A DNA stretch of 64,000 bases, from NCBI RefSeq assembly GCF_900105805.1, contig NZ_LT629788.1, positions 5,254,501 to 5,318,500 on the forward strand, read 5' to 3'. Position 1 is the first letter of the stretch. Each line of letters begins with the position of its first letter. This document shows positions 1-8,158 of this stretch, piece by piece. The position numbers were made by a program, and so were the translations under genes. Origin of the DNA: Pseudomonas moraviensis (lineage in GTDB: Bacteria > Pseudomonadota > Gammaproteobacteria > Pseudomonadales > Pseudomonadaceae). The notes beneath the pieces are model-generated. The model did not search any database and was not told the DNA's origin. It saw only the letters and a list, made by a program, of their open reading frames with translations.

Positions 1-1374
1 TCATGGGACGCTATCTGTAACCACTGGCAACTCTGTGCTTGCCGGCAACGCTGCGACTTCGTTATCCGCTTCGTGATCGACTGTCGCGCTTTGCATGTGC
101 GTGGCCTCAGCAGGCAGGTCTGTCGCGTTCGGTTGCGGTGGTGTGTACACGCTGAAGTGCAGGTTCCTGCCATCGGTGTAGCTGACGACGCTGCCGATCT
201 GTGTGCCGTCCGCGCGAAGCAGCTTATAGTCACTTTGAGTCAGATACACCGCCATCGAGCTGTTGCCGGCGACGATAGCCGCGACATCGATGGGTGCCGG
301 GTTGAGCCATTCGTTCGAGTGTGTTTCACAGTGGGTAAAGTCATTGTTCAACCGCGCCGAAAACAGAAAGGGTTGCGACAGGTTGCTTTGCCACTGTGCG
401 CCGAACTCGATCAAAGTGGCATTGCTGAACAGGCGCAGTCGGTTGTTTTGCTGCAGGCGGGGTGCGACCCAGCGCACAGTCTTGTTGTTGTTTTCCGTGT
501 TGTGGCAATGGCCAACGAGCTGATAGTGATCCGTGCGCTGAAGCAGATACTCAGGTGACTGATTGAACTGTTGGCGTCGGGTGAGCTGTGGGTCTTTTAC
601 GATGAACCATGGCAGTCGAGCGCTGTAAGCAGGTTGCTCGGGCGCCTGCAGGGTGGCTGGTGTTACATCGACAAGGACTGGCGCGGCGGGGCGCGCATTG
701 ACGTCAATCACAATCGGGATACGCAGGGAATAAAGGTTGAAATTGGCGGGTTTGGAATAACCGTTGACGCCGACGAAGGTGCCTGGCGCCAGATGGATTT
801 CATCCGCAGGCGCCGAAGGCGGAATGGCACTCCATGTGCTGATGCTTTGTCGGGCCCCACTGCCCTTGTCTGTCCACACCGGTACGTTGAGGCCAGAAGC
901 AATCAAGAGGTCGGCACGGACGCAACGGACAGCATTCAAGGAAGGCTTTCCGTGACCGTCGGAGCAAACCGAACCGAGCGCTACGTACCCTTGCGGAGGA
1001 ATGGGTCGCCAGATCGCCCCGTCCTTTTTCGAACCTGAACCTGTGTCTTGCCAGATCAGTTCGTAGTCGTCAGGCCGGCGCAACGCGCTGCCTTTTGCGG
1101 GGTCTGCACTGGGTGTCGCCGCTTCGCAAACCACGGCCACCGCATGTCTGTCATTAATGTTGTCATGGTCATCAATCGCCACGTCGCCCAACGGGAAATA
1201 ACCCGGCAGCACATCGGCTGGTGGCGTGGGCCGCCAGAAGGCCGCCGGTTTCACTCGGGAGCCAACGGTGTCCCAGATGCGCAGAAACTCCGTCGTGAAG
1301 CTGATCAGCAAGTTGTCGTTTCGGATGGGTTGCATTTGCGCGGTTGGCAAAGCGGCAGTCTCATGAGTAGGCAT
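1..1374 (-). CDS. Vps62-related (DUF946-like) protein
   Basis: A 457-residue protein whose stop codon is the first three bases of the window, so it is complete. It has no signal peptide or membrane segment. The pattern 'W.DTGS/VGS..K....WRP.PP..Y..LG.V' occurs around residues 33-66 and again around 106-135, with a third weaker version near 165-205. These WRP(I/T)PP plus LGDV/LGSV blocks are the hallmark of the Vps62/DUF946 family, best known from plants and fungi and found in many Pseudomonas without known function. The C-terminal 200 residues are less recognisable and end in a low-complexity tail. AGGA lies 6 bases before the ATG and supports the start. Family assignment is by motif memory; the cellular role is unknown. 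Confidence 0.7.
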   Translation of the reverse strand: MPTHETAALPTAQMQPIRNDNLLISFTTEFLRIWDTVGSRVKPAAFWRPTPPADVLPGYFPLGDVAIDDHDNINDRHAVAVVCEAATPSADPAKGSALRRPDDYELIWQDTGSGSKKDGAIWRPIPPQGYVALGSVCSDGHGKPSLNAVRCVRADLLIASGLNVPVWTDKGSGARQSISTWSAIPPSAPADEIHLAPGTFVGVNGYSKPANFNLYSLRIPIVIDVNARPAAPVLVDVTPATLQAPEQPAYSARLPWFIVKDPQLTRRQQFNQSPEYLLQRTDHYQLVGHCHNTENNNKTVRWVAPRLQQNNRLRLFSNATLIEFGAQWQSNLSQPFLFSARLNNDFTHCETHSNEWLNPAPIDVAAIVAGNSSMAVYLTQSDYKLLRADGTQIGSVVSYTDGRNLHFSVYTPPQPNATDLPAEATHMQSATVDHEADNEVAALPASTELPVVTDSVP

Positions 1375-1382
1375 TGCAATTC

Positions 1383-1439
1383 CTGATAGTTGTAAGGCGA
1401 CGCAAGGGCGTCGCGACCTGTTGCAGGTCGCACTATCGG
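1383..1439 (-). promoter_or_regulatory. Three-way-junction fold in the leader of the Vps62-like gene
   Basis: An 8-pair outer stem (1383-1390 with 1432-1439, one G-U pair) encloses two adjacent perfect hairpins: 1397-1403 with 1408-1414 (7 pairs, 4-base loop) and 1415-1420 with 1424-1429 (6 pairs, 3-base loop). In the minus-strand transcript the outer stem ends in the ribosome-binding site of the Vps62-like gene (AGGA, about 1381-1384), so folding could hide it. It may be a cis-regulatory leader or an unrelated repeat; only the pairing is seen. Confidence 0.45.
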
Positions 1440-1492
1440 AGACGGGGACGGTTATCGGGTGGTAACTATGTATGTGCCAGCGTCACAGGGTT

Positions 1493-2275
1493 TTACCGGT
1501 AGACGCCGTCCTTGCCATGGCCGGCCATGGCGCGGTTGCTGCGTACGCTAATCATCTGCCGGATATCGATCCAGTCGATGCCCTGCGCTTTGAGCTTGGG
1601 CAACTCGCGCTCGAGTACCGCCAGGGTCTGCGGGTACGGATGGCCGATCATCACCGCCGAACCCTGTTTGTGCGCCAAGGCGATCGCGGTCTGTAGCTGG
1701 GTGGCAATTGCCGCTTCAGTGCGCTCGTCATCGAGAAACACATCTCGGGAAACGCTGGCCAGATCGATCTTCTGCGCCTGCTGCGCAGCGACCGTTTGAG
1801 CGCTGGTGCGGCTGTCAACGAAGAATTTGTGACGACGCTGCAACTCACCCATCAACCACGCCATCGCCACCGGTTGCGCGGTCATGCGGCTGCCCATGTG
1901 GTTATTGATGCCGGCGGTGAACGGGACTTTTTCGAACGCGGCATTCAGACGTTTCTGCAGTTCTTCGATGGGCAGTTCGGGGTGCCAGGCGTAGGGGCCG
2001 GTGGCCGGGTCCATCGGCATGTGCAGAATGACGATCTTCCCGGCGCGATGGGCTTCGCGCGCAAACTCGGTGGCGTGCGGGGTATCGGGCATGATCGCCG
2101 CTGTGACCGGACCGGGCAGGGCGAGCACGCGACGATCCCGAGGCAGGTTCTGCCCCAGGTCGTCGATGATCAGCGTCAGGTAGGCTTTGTGCGGCGAGGA
2201 GCTGGCGGGCTCTGCTTGCGCAAAACCCGCCAGACAGCACAACAGAATGCAGAGTGAACGCAGCAACATCCTCAA
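1493..2275 (-). CDS. yibQ: Divergent polysaccharide deacetylase family protein YibQ
   Basis: A 260-residue exported protein with a signal peptide (residues 1-21, cleavage after AQA). It carries the motifs of the divergent polysaccharide deacetylase (DUF610/YibQ) family: IIDDLG (36-41), LHMPMDP (84-90), GINNHMGS (112-119), FFVDSRTS (131-138) and MIGHPYP (209-215). These correspond to the metal-binding and catalytic stretches of NodB-like deacetylases. The biochemical substrate in bacteria is not established; a cell-envelope polysaccharide is the usual guess. Its start overlaps the ctpA stop by 4 bases, so it is the last gene of the envC-ctpA-yibQ unit. The same neighbours (gpmM-envC-yibQ) occur in E. 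coli, which suggests a shared role in envelope maintenance. Confidence 0.88.
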   Translation of the reverse strand: MRMLLRSLCILLCCLAGFAQAEPASSSPHKAYLTLIIDDLGQNLPRDRRVLALPGPVTAAIMPDTPHATEFAREAHRAGKIVILHMPMDPATGPYAWHPELPIEELQKRLNAAFEKVPFTAGINNHMGSRMTAQPVAMAWLMGELQRRHKFFVDSRTSAQTVAAQQAQKIDLASVSRDVFLDDERTEAAIATQLQTAIALAHKQGSAVMIGHPYPQTLAVLERELPKLKAQGIDWIDIRQMISVRSNRAMAGHGKDGVYR

Positions 2276-3591
2276 CGGCCGGAGGTGATGCTCAGGCCTT
2301 TGAGCAGGCTCAGGGCCTGGGCCAACTGGTAATCGTCATCCTGCGGCATCGCTTTGGCCTTGCCAGCCGAACCACTCGGCTTGTCGGCGCCGCCGTTGCC
2401 GTTGCCCAGGTGACCTTGCAGGTCCGCTTCCTTGAAGTACTCGCTGTCGGCTTCGTTGGTGATCTTCGCGCGGCGCACTTCAATGTCCGGGACGATGCCC
2501 TGGGCCTGAATTGAGCGGCCATTGGGCGTGAAGTACAGCGCGGTGGTGATCTTCAGCGCGCGATCATTGTTCAGCGGCAGAACGGTTTGCACCGAGCCCT
2601 TGCCGAAGCTGGTGGTGCCCATGACCACGGCGCGTTTCTGGTCCTGCAGGGCGCCGGCGACGATTTCCGAAGCCGAGGCGCTGCCACCGTTGATCAGCAC
2701 CACCATCGGTACCGCTTCGCTTTCATCCTTGCCGGTGGCGGAGAAGCGCAGCTCGGAATTGGCGATGCGCCCCTTGGTGTAGACGATCAGGCCCTTGGTG
2801 ATGAAATGGTCGACCACTTCAACCGCCGATTGCAGCACGCCGCCCGGGTTGTTGCGCAGGTCGAGAATGATGCCGTTGAGCTTCTTGCCGTTGTCCTTGC
2901 GCAGCTTGGCCAGCGCCTTGGAGACTTCTTCGCCGGTCTTGACCTGGAACTGGGTAATGCGGATGTAGCCGTAGCCCGATTCCAGCAGCTGCGCCTTGAC
3001 GCTCTTCACCTGAATCACCGCACGCGCCAGGGTCACGTCGAATGGCGTGCCGCCGTCGCGAACCAGAGTCAGGGTGATCTTCTGGCCGATCTTGCCGCGC
3101 ATCTTGTCGACGGCTTCGGTCATGGTCTGGCCGCGGGTTGGCTGGCCGTTGATCTTGACGATGAAGTCACCGGCCTGAATGCCGGCCTTGGATGCCGGGG
3201 TGTCATCGATTGGCGAGACGACCTTGATGAAGCCGTCTTCAGCACCGACTTCGATGCCCAGGCCGCCGAACTCACCGCTGGTGCTTTCCTGCAGTTCGGT
3301 GAAGTCTTCCGGGCCAAGGTAGGCTGAGTGCGGATCGAGGTTGCTGAGCATGCCCTTGATCGCGTTTTCCAACAGGGTCTTGTCGTCCACAGGTTCGACG
3401 TACGCGGCTTTGATCCGGTCCATGACCTCGGCGAAGGTGCGCAACTCTTCCAGCGGCAACGGCGCCTTGGCGGTCGCGGCAGTGCCTGCCGGAGCGACGG
3501 TCGGGGCCGGTTGCGCGGCGAACGCCAGAGGCGCGCCGATCACCAGGGCGATCGTCAGGGCCAGCGAGGTAAGGCGGGACAAATGCAGCAT
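2272..3591 (-). CDS. ctpA: S41 family carboxyl-terminal processing peptidase CtpA
   Basis: A 439-residue periplasmic serine protease. A signal peptide covers residues 1-25 (AFA cleavage). A PDZ domain lies at about 95-190, and the S41 core follows. The catalytic Ser306 (in GGSASASE) and Lys331 (in FGKGSVQ) are 25 residues apart, exactly as in E. coli Prc, with Gln335 completing the triad. Such proteases trim proteins at the C terminus; P. aeruginosa CtpA degrades peptidoglycan cross-link hydrolases with a lipoprotein adaptor, and a similar role here is an inference. It lies between envC, an activator of murein amidases, and yibQ, which it overlaps by 4 bases. Family size and motifs are typical. 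Confidence 0.93.
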   Translation of the reverse strand: MLHLSRLTSLALTIALVIGAPLAFAAQPAPTVAPAGTAATAKAPLPLEELRTFAEVMDRIKAAYVEPVDDKTLLENAIKGMLSNLDPHSAYLGPEDFTELQESTSGEFGGLGIEVGAEDGFIKVVSPIDDTPASKAGIQAGDFIVKINGQPTRGQTMTEAVDKMRGKIGQKITLTLVRDGGTPFDVTLARAVIQVKSVKAQLLESGYGYIRITQFQVKTGEEVSKALAKLRKDNGKKLNGIILDLRNNPGGVLQSAVEVVDHFITKGLIVYTKGRIANSELRFSATGKDESEAVPMVVLINGGSASASEIVAGALQDQKRAVVMGTTSFGKGSVQTVLPLNNDRALKITTALYFTPNGRSIQAQGIVPDIEVRRAKITNEADSEYFKEADLQGHLGNGNGGADKPSGSAGKAKAMPQDDDYQLAQALSLLKGLSITSGR

Positions 3592-3622
3592 GTCGAACGA
3601 ACTCCTGAATTAGGTAACGTGC

Positions 3623-4909
3623 TTATCCTTGCGCACGACACCATTGCGCCGGATCACTCGGGTGACCCTGCTGACGAATTGCGAAATACAGCGCTGGCGT
3701 GTCCTGACCGCCACTGTTACCGACAGTGGAAATCGACTCGCCAGCCTTGACCACATCACCCGCCGACTTGAGCAGCGTCTGGTTGTGACCGTAAAGACTC
3801 AGAAAACCGTTGCCGTGATCGAGGATCACCAGCAACCCGGCGCCGCGCAGCCAGTCGGCAAACACCACGCGCCCACCATGTACGGCATGCACCTGGCTGC
3901 CGGCGGAGGCGCTGATCATCACGCCATCCCACTTGGTGCGGGCATCGTCGCCGCGGCTTTCACCGAAGCGTGCGAGTAATCGACCATCAACCGGCCACGG
4001 AAGTTTTCCCCGGGTTGCGCCAAAAGGCCCGCCAAACGTTTCGCCGCTGCTCGATACCAGCGCGCCGGGGCTTGATCTGACGGGTTTTCGTGGGGCGTCG
4101 CTGTTTTCAGCCTGCGCCTCACGCAAACGCTTTTTTTCCGCTTCCTGCTGGGCGATCAGCGCTTTCTGCCGCGCTTCTTCTGCCTCACGAGCCTGACGGG
4201 CCAGGGTTTCTTCAATGGTTTTAAGGACTTTAGACAGGTCTGCCTGATCCTGCTCGCGGGCGGCCAGTTTCTGGTCGCGGGCCTTGACGTCGTCATTGAG
4301 TCTGGCGAGAACCTGCTGACGCTCCTTGCGGACTTTCTCGAGCGCTTCGCGCTGGGTGTCGAGGTCGCTTTTCTGTACCAGCAACTGAGCCTGCTGCAGA
4401 CCGATGTCTTTTTCGACATTGGCCAGTTGGCGCAGGGTTTCGTTGAAGTTCTTCAACTGCTCCAGGCGTGCCTGGCTCAGGTAGTCGTAATAGGTGAGGG
4501 TGCGGGCGAATTTCTCGGGATTTTGCTGGTTGAGCAGCAGCTTGAGGTATTCCTGGCGACCGTTCTGATAGGCCGCTCGGGCCTGAATGGCGATCAGTCG
4601 CTGCTGTTCAGTGCGCGCGCTCTGGAGTTTTTTTTTCTCTGCATCGAGCCGCTGCAGCTCGGATTCGCTTTTCTGCAGTTCTTTCTGCAGCGCGTCGACC
4701 TGTTTCTGCAGCTTGCCCATCTCGGTCTCAGTGCCCTTGAGCTCCTTCTGCACGCCGGACTTTTCTTCCTGCAGCTTGCCCAGGAGCTTCTTCAACTCGG
4801 CAATATCCTGACGCGTGGCGTCCAACTGCTGTTGGGTTTGCGCGCGCTCGTCGGCGAAGGCCGGCTGGAGCAGACAGGTCAGAGCAAGGGCGATCAGGAC
4901 GCGAAGCAT
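3623..4909 (-). CDS. envC: Murein hydrolase activator EnvC
   Basis: A 428-residue periplasmic protein. The frame is open upstream to 5062, but that stretch runs through a terminator and a REP-like repeat. The ATG at 4909 begins a clear signal peptide (residues 1-19, AFA cleavage) and gives the family length. A long coiled coil rich in Gln, Glu, Lys and Arg (about 20-290) is followed by an M23/LytM domain (about 320-428). The domain is degenerate: LDHGNG and LYGHN are present, but the usual final H.H is replaced by ALYFAIR. This is expected of EnvC, which activates amidases (AmiA/AmiB type) for septum splitting rather than cutting peptidoglycan itself. It heads the envC-ctpA-yibQ cluster downstream of gpmI. 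Confidence 0.92.
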   Translation of the reverse strand: MLRVLIALALTCLLQPAFADERAQTQQQLDATRQDIAELKKLLGKLQEEKSGVQKELKGTETEMGKLQKQVDALQKELQKSESELQRLDAEKKKLQSARTEQQRLIAIQARAAYQNGRQEYLKLLLNQQNPEKFARTLTYYDYLSQARLEQLKNFNETLRQLANVEKDIGLQQAQLLVQKSDLDTQREALEKVRKERQQVLARLNDDVKARDQKLAAREQDQADLSKVLKTIEETLARQAREAEEARQKALIAQQEAEKKRLREAQAENSDAPRKPVRSSPGALVSSSGETFGGPFGATRGKLPWPVDGRLLARFGESRGDDARTKWDGVMISASAGSQVHAVHGGRVVFADWLRGAGLLVILDHGNGFLSLYGHNQTLLKSAGDVVKAGESISTVGNSGGQDTPALYFAIRQQGHPSDPAQWCRAQG

Positions 4910-4961
4910 AGGGGCGGGCGGCACCAGGGTAAGGGACGGCCTAGTATGCCCGCCCGAGGCT

Positions 4962-4986
4962 GCAAAAAAAACGCCCAATTGGGGCT
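4962..4986 (-). terminator. Rho-independent terminator between gpmI and envC
   Basis: Read on the minus strand: GCCC, loop, GGGC, then a G and eight T. It stands after gpmI and before the envC start, suggesting that much gpmI transcription ends here and that envC has its own start or depends on readthrough. Confidence 0.6.
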
Positions 4987-5000
4987 GTGTGATAACTGGA

Positions 5001-5132
5001 CAGAAAAACACCGCAAACCTGTGTAGGAGTGAGCCTGCTCGCGATGACGTACTCACATTCAATAGAGGAGTTGACTGTCAGATGGCTATCGCGAGCAGGC
5101 TCACTCCTACAGGGTTTTGCGGTGTTTTCTGG
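5001..5132. repeat. Inverted REP-like pair with extended arms
   Basis: Two copies of a REP-like core (GGAGTGAGCCTGCTCGCGAT) face each other at 5022-5045 and 5088-5112. Complementarity extends outward into the flanks (5005-5018 with 5113-5128: AACACCGCAAA against TTTGCGGTGTT, with small offsets). The whole unit sits between gpmI and envC. Confidence 0.8.
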
Positions 5133-5139
5133 ATTCCGG

Positions 5140-6669
5140 TCAGACCAGGATCGAAGTCCCGGTCATCTCCGCCGGTTTTTCCAGACCCAGCAGCATCAGC
5201 ATGGTCGGTGCCACGTCCGCCAGCACGCCGCCTTCGCGCACCTTCAGGTTGCGTTTGCCGACATAAATGAACGGCACCGGCTCGGTGGTATGCGCGGTGT
5301 GCGCTTGGTGGGTTTCTTCATCGGCCATTTTTTCGACGTTGCCGTGGTCGGCAGTGATCAAGGCTTCGCCGCCGACTTTTTCCAGCGCTTCAACGATGCG
5401 ACCGACGCAGGTGTCCAGGCACTCGACCGCTTTCACCGCGGCGTCGAACACACCGCTGTGGCCGACCATGTCGCCGTTGGCGTAGTTGACGATAATCACG
5501 TCGTAACGCTGATTTTCGATAGCGTCGACGATGCGGTCGGTGACTTCAGGCGCGCTCATTTCCGGCTGCAAATCGTAAGTAGCGACTTTCGGCGACGGGA
5601 TCAGGATGCGCTCTTCGCCCGGGAACGGTTCTTCGCGACCGCCGGAGAAGAAGAAGGTCACGTGGGCGTATTTCTCGGTTTCGGCGATGCGCAGTTGGGT
5701 CTTGCCGTTTTTCGCCAGGTAATCGCCGAGAACGTTTTCCAGGCTGCCGGCGGCGAAGGCCGATGGTGCCGGAATGCTGGCAGCGTACTGGGTCAGCATG
5801 ACGAAACCGGCCAGCTTCGGCTGACGGGCGCGCTCGAATTCCTTGAAATCGTCTTCGACGAACACCCGGGTCAGCTCGCGGGCGCGGTCGGCACGGAAGT
5901 TCATGAACACCACGGCATCGCCGTCTTCGACCTTCACCGGCTCGCCGATGGAAGTGGCTTTGACGAATTCGTCGCTTTCGCCACGGGCATAGGCGGCTTC
6001 GAGGCCTTCCTGAGCGGTGGCGGCGTTGAATTCGCCGTTGCCGTCGACGATCAGGTTGTAGGCCTGAGCGACACGGTCCCAACGGTTGTCACGGTCCATG
6101 GCGAAGTAGCGGCCGATGATGCTGGCGATACGGCCCTTGCCGAGTGCCTGGAAAGTCGCGTCGAGCAGTTCGATCGACGAAGCAGCGCTTTTTGGCGGTG
6201 TGTCACGACCATCAAGGAAGGCGTGCAGGTAGATTTTTTCCGCGCCGCGCTTGAAGGCCAGTTCGGCCATGGCGATCAGATGGTCCTGGTGGCTGTGCAC
6301 GCCGCCATCGGACAGCAGGCCCATGAAGTGCACGGCTTTACCGGCGGCCACGGCTTTATCCACAGCGGCGCAGATAGTCGGGTTCTCGAAGAACTCGCCG
6401 TCGCGGATCGCTTTGGTCACACGGGTGAAGTCCTGATACACCACGCGCCCGGCGCCGAGGTTCATGTGGCCGACTTCGGAGTTGCCCATCTGCCCGTCCG
6501 GCAGACCGACGTCCATGCCGCTGCCCGAGATCAAGCCGTTCGGCACCGTAGCCCACAGACGATCCAGCACAGGTTTCTTCGCCGCGAACACGGCATTGGA
6601 TTCGGGGCTGTCGCTGTGACCGAAGCCGTCGAGAATCATCAGGACCAAAGGTTTGGGCGTAGTCGTCAT
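5140..6669 (-). CDS. gpmI: 2,3-bisphosphoglycerate-independent phosphoglycerate mutase
   Basis: A 509-residue cytoplasmic enzyme that interconverts 3- and 2-phosphoglycerate in glycolysis and gluconeogenesis, using two manganese ions. It belongs to the alkaline-phosphatase superfamily. Metal ligand Asp14 (in MILDGFG), the phosphorylated Ser64 (in DGQMGNSEVGH) and the C-terminal TADHGN and THQAHTAHT stretches are all present. A GTG 9 bases upstream (6678) is in frame; the ATG at 6669 gives the usual N terminus (MTTTPKPLVL) and is preferred, though GTG cannot be excluded. It is divergent from yibN-grxC-secB and upstream of envC, a gene order shared with E. coli. Confidence 0.95.
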   Translation of the reverse strand: MTTTPKPLVLMILDGFGHSDSPESNAVFAAKKPVLDRLWATVPNGLISGSGMDVGLPDGQMGNSEVGHMNLGAGRVVYQDFTRVTKAIRDGEFFENPTICAAVDKAVAAGKAVHFMGLLSDGGVHSHQDHLIAMAELAFKRGAEKIYLHAFLDGRDTPPKSAASSIELLDATFQALGKGRIASIIGRYFAMDRDNRWDRVAQAYNLIVDGNGEFNAATAQEGLEAAYARGESDEFVKATSIGEPVKVEDGDAVVFMNFRADRARELTRVFVEDDFKEFERARQPKLAGFVMLTQYAASIPAPSAFAAGSLENVLGDYLAKNGKTQLRIAETEKYAHVTFFFSGGREEPFPGEERILIPSPKVATYDLQPEMSAPEVTDRIVDAIENQRYDVIIVNYANGDMVGHSGVFDAAVKAVECLDTCVGRIVEALEKVGGEALITADHGNVEKMADEETHQAHTAHTTEPVPFIYVGKRNLKVREGGVLADVAPTMLMLLGLEKPAEMTGTSILV

Positions 6670-6761
6670 GGAATCCACTCGTGGCTGATAAAGAAGAGGG
6701 CGATGGAAAACGGAGTTGGAGTTTAAAGCGAAGTTCCGACCGCGTCACCGCCGGACGGGGT

Positions 6762-6789
6762 TTGGCCGACCATAGTGGCTGTGTATACT
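6762..6789 (+). promoter_or_regulatory. Sigma-70 promoter for yibN-grxC-secB
   Basis: TTGGCC (6762-6767) and TATACT (6784-6789) are separated by 16 bases and lie 33 bases before the yibN ATG, in the gap between the divergent gpmI and yibN genes. Confidence 0.55.
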
Positions 6790-6822
6790 GGCCGACATTT
6801 TAACGCCCTGGAACCTCCTTCG

Positions 6823-7236
6823 ATGGTTGCTCACCTGATTGAATTTGCCACTAACCACTACATTCTTGTCGGTATCTTCGTCGTACTGCTGGCTCTGTTG
6901 CTGGCACACACGATGCAGGGCGGCGGTAAAAGCCTGAGCACCGGCGAGCTGACCGCACTGGTCAATAAAGATGCAGGCGTGGTGGTGGACATCCGTCCGG
7001 CCAAGGATTATGCCGCTGGCCACATCGTTGGCGCGGTGAACATCCCTCAAGACAAACTGGCGGCCCGCGTCGGCGAGCTGGAAAAGCACAAGGCCAAGAC
7101 CATCATTCTGGTCGATGCCCTCGGTCAGACCGCCGGCACCCACGCCCGCGAGCTGATGAAATCCGGCTTCACTGCCGCCAAACTGTCCGGCGGGATTTCC
7201 AGCTGGAAGGGCGACAACCTGCCGCTGGTGAAATGA
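6823..7236 (+). CDS. yibN: YibN-type membrane-anchored rhodanese-like protein
   Basis: A 137-residue protein with one N-terminal membrane segment (about 9-26) and a cytoplasmic rhodanese fold (VVVDIRPAKDYAAGHI...NIP, about 48-75). The frame is open 16 codons upstream, but the ATG at 6823 gives the normal YibN N terminus. Where active rhodaneses have the catalytic cysteine loop, this protein reads LVDALGQTAG, with Asp in its place; E. coli YibN is similar (VVDGSGM). Sulfur transfer is therefore unlikely and a binding or scaffolding role is more plausible. It is 1 base from grxC and co-transcribed with grxC and secB, the same order as in E. coli. Confidence 0.88.
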   Translation: MVAHLIEFATNHYILVGIFVVLLALLLAHTMQGGGKSLSTGELTALVNKDAGVVVDIRPAKDYAAGHIVGAVNIPQDKLAARVGELEKHKAKTIILVDALGQTAGTHARELMKSGFTAAKLSGGISSWKGDNLPLVK

Positions 7237-7237
7237 C

Positions 7238-7492
7238 ATGAACAAAGTCATCGTCTACTCCAGCGACTACTGCCCTTACTGCTCGCGCGCCAAGCATCTG
7301 CTCGCCAGCAAAGGTGTGGCCTTCGAAGAGATCAAGGTCGATGGCAAGCCGCAGCTGCGTGCCGAAATGACCCAGAAAGCCGGGCGCACGTCCGTGCCGC
7401 AGATCTGGATCGGCGCAAAGCACATCGGCGGTTGTGATGATTTGTATGCTTTGGAGCGCGCCGGCAAACTCGACGCGCTGCTCAAGGCCTGA
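7238..7492 (+). CDS. grxC: Glutaredoxin 3
   Basis: An 84-residue glutaredoxin with the dithiol active site CPYC at residues 12-15 and the glutathione-binding TSVPQIWIG (TVP-type cis-proline loop) followed by GGCDD. It reduces protein disulfides and mixed disulfides with glutathione as electron donor. It starts one base after the yibN stop and is followed by secB 57 bases later. Length and motifs are standard for GrxC. Confidence 0.95.
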   Translation: MNKVIVYSSDYCPYCSRAKHLLASKGVAFEEIKVDGKPQLRAEMTQKAGRTSVPQIWIGAKHIGGCDDLYALERAGKLDALLKA

Positions 7493-7549
7493 ACGGCTGC
7501 ACCCACGTACAGCACTCCCTAAAAGACCCAAGATCGATAAGGATCTGAG

Positions 7550-8035
7550 ATGACTGACCAACAGAACACTGCAGCCAGCGAAGAAGAAACCGCACCGCAA
7601 TTCTCCTTGCAGCGCATCTACGTACGCGACCTGTCCTTCGAAGCCCCGAAAAGCCCGGCAATCTTTCGCCAGCAGTGGGATCCGGCGGTCGGTCTGGACC
7701 TCAACACGCGTCAGAAAGCACTGGAAGGCGACTTCTACGAAGTGGTGCTGACCCTGTCGGTGACCGTGAAGAACGGTGAAGAAGTAGCGTTCATTGCTGA
7801 AGTGCAGCAGGCCGGTATTTTCCTGATCAAGAACCTCGACGCGGCTTCGATGAGCCACACCCTCGGTGCGTTCTGCCCGAACATCCTGTTCCCGTACGCC
7901 CGCGAAACCCTGGACAGCCTGGTCACCCGTGGTTCGTTCCCGGCGCTGATGCTGGCCCCGGTCAACTTCGATGCTCTGTACGCGCAAGAGCTGCAGCGCA
8001 TGCAGGAAAGCGGCGAGACGCCGACCGTTCAGTAA
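7550..8035 (+). CDS. secB: Protein-export chaperone SecB
   Basis: A 161-residue tetrameric chaperone that keeps precursor proteins unfolded and delivers them to SecA. The core FSLQRIYVRDLSFEAP (about 17-32), the beta region QKALEGDFYEVVLTLSVT and the NILFPYARE motif are clear. The acidic N-terminal tail and Ser/Thr-rich C terminus fit. It closes the yibN-grxC-secB operon; a start with TAAGGATCTGAG immediately upstream supports the ATG at 7550. Confidence 0.96.
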   Translation: MTDQQNTAASEEETAPQFSLQRIYVRDLSFEAPKSPAIFRQQWDPAVGLDLNTRQKALEGDFYEVVLTLSVTVKNGEEVAFIAEVQQAGIFLIKNLDAASMSHTLGAFCPNILFPYARETLDSLVTRGSFPALMLAPVNFDALYAQELQRMQESGETPTVQ

Positions 8036-8054
8036 GACGGTTCAGCGACACCCC

Positions 8055-8145
8055 ATGTGGGAGCGAGCCTGCTCGCGAAAGCGGTCTGTCAGACACATCA
8101 ATGTTGCCTGACACGCCGTAATCGCGAGCAGGCTCGCTCCCACAT
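8055..8145. repeat. Inverted REP-like pair
   Basis: GTGGGAGCGAGCCTGCTCGC at 8057-8076 faces its complement at about 8123-8144, between the convergent secB and trmL genes. It may also serve as a transcript-end stabiliser. Confidence 0.8.
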
Positions 8146-8158
8146 TTGTTTTATGGCG

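Noticed and set aside
1383..1439. tRNA gene
   Set aside because: The fold is cloverleaf-like but too short, with no anticodon arm of standard size, no T-loop motif and no 3' CCA-type acceptor.
4910..5062. N-terminal extension of EnvC
   Set aside because: The extension would be coded by a terminator and a REP repeat; the internal ATG begins a proper signal peptide.
5029..6726. Open frame opposite gpmI (about 565 codons)
   Set aside because: Antisense shadow of a well-supported gene that also starts inside a REP-like repeat.
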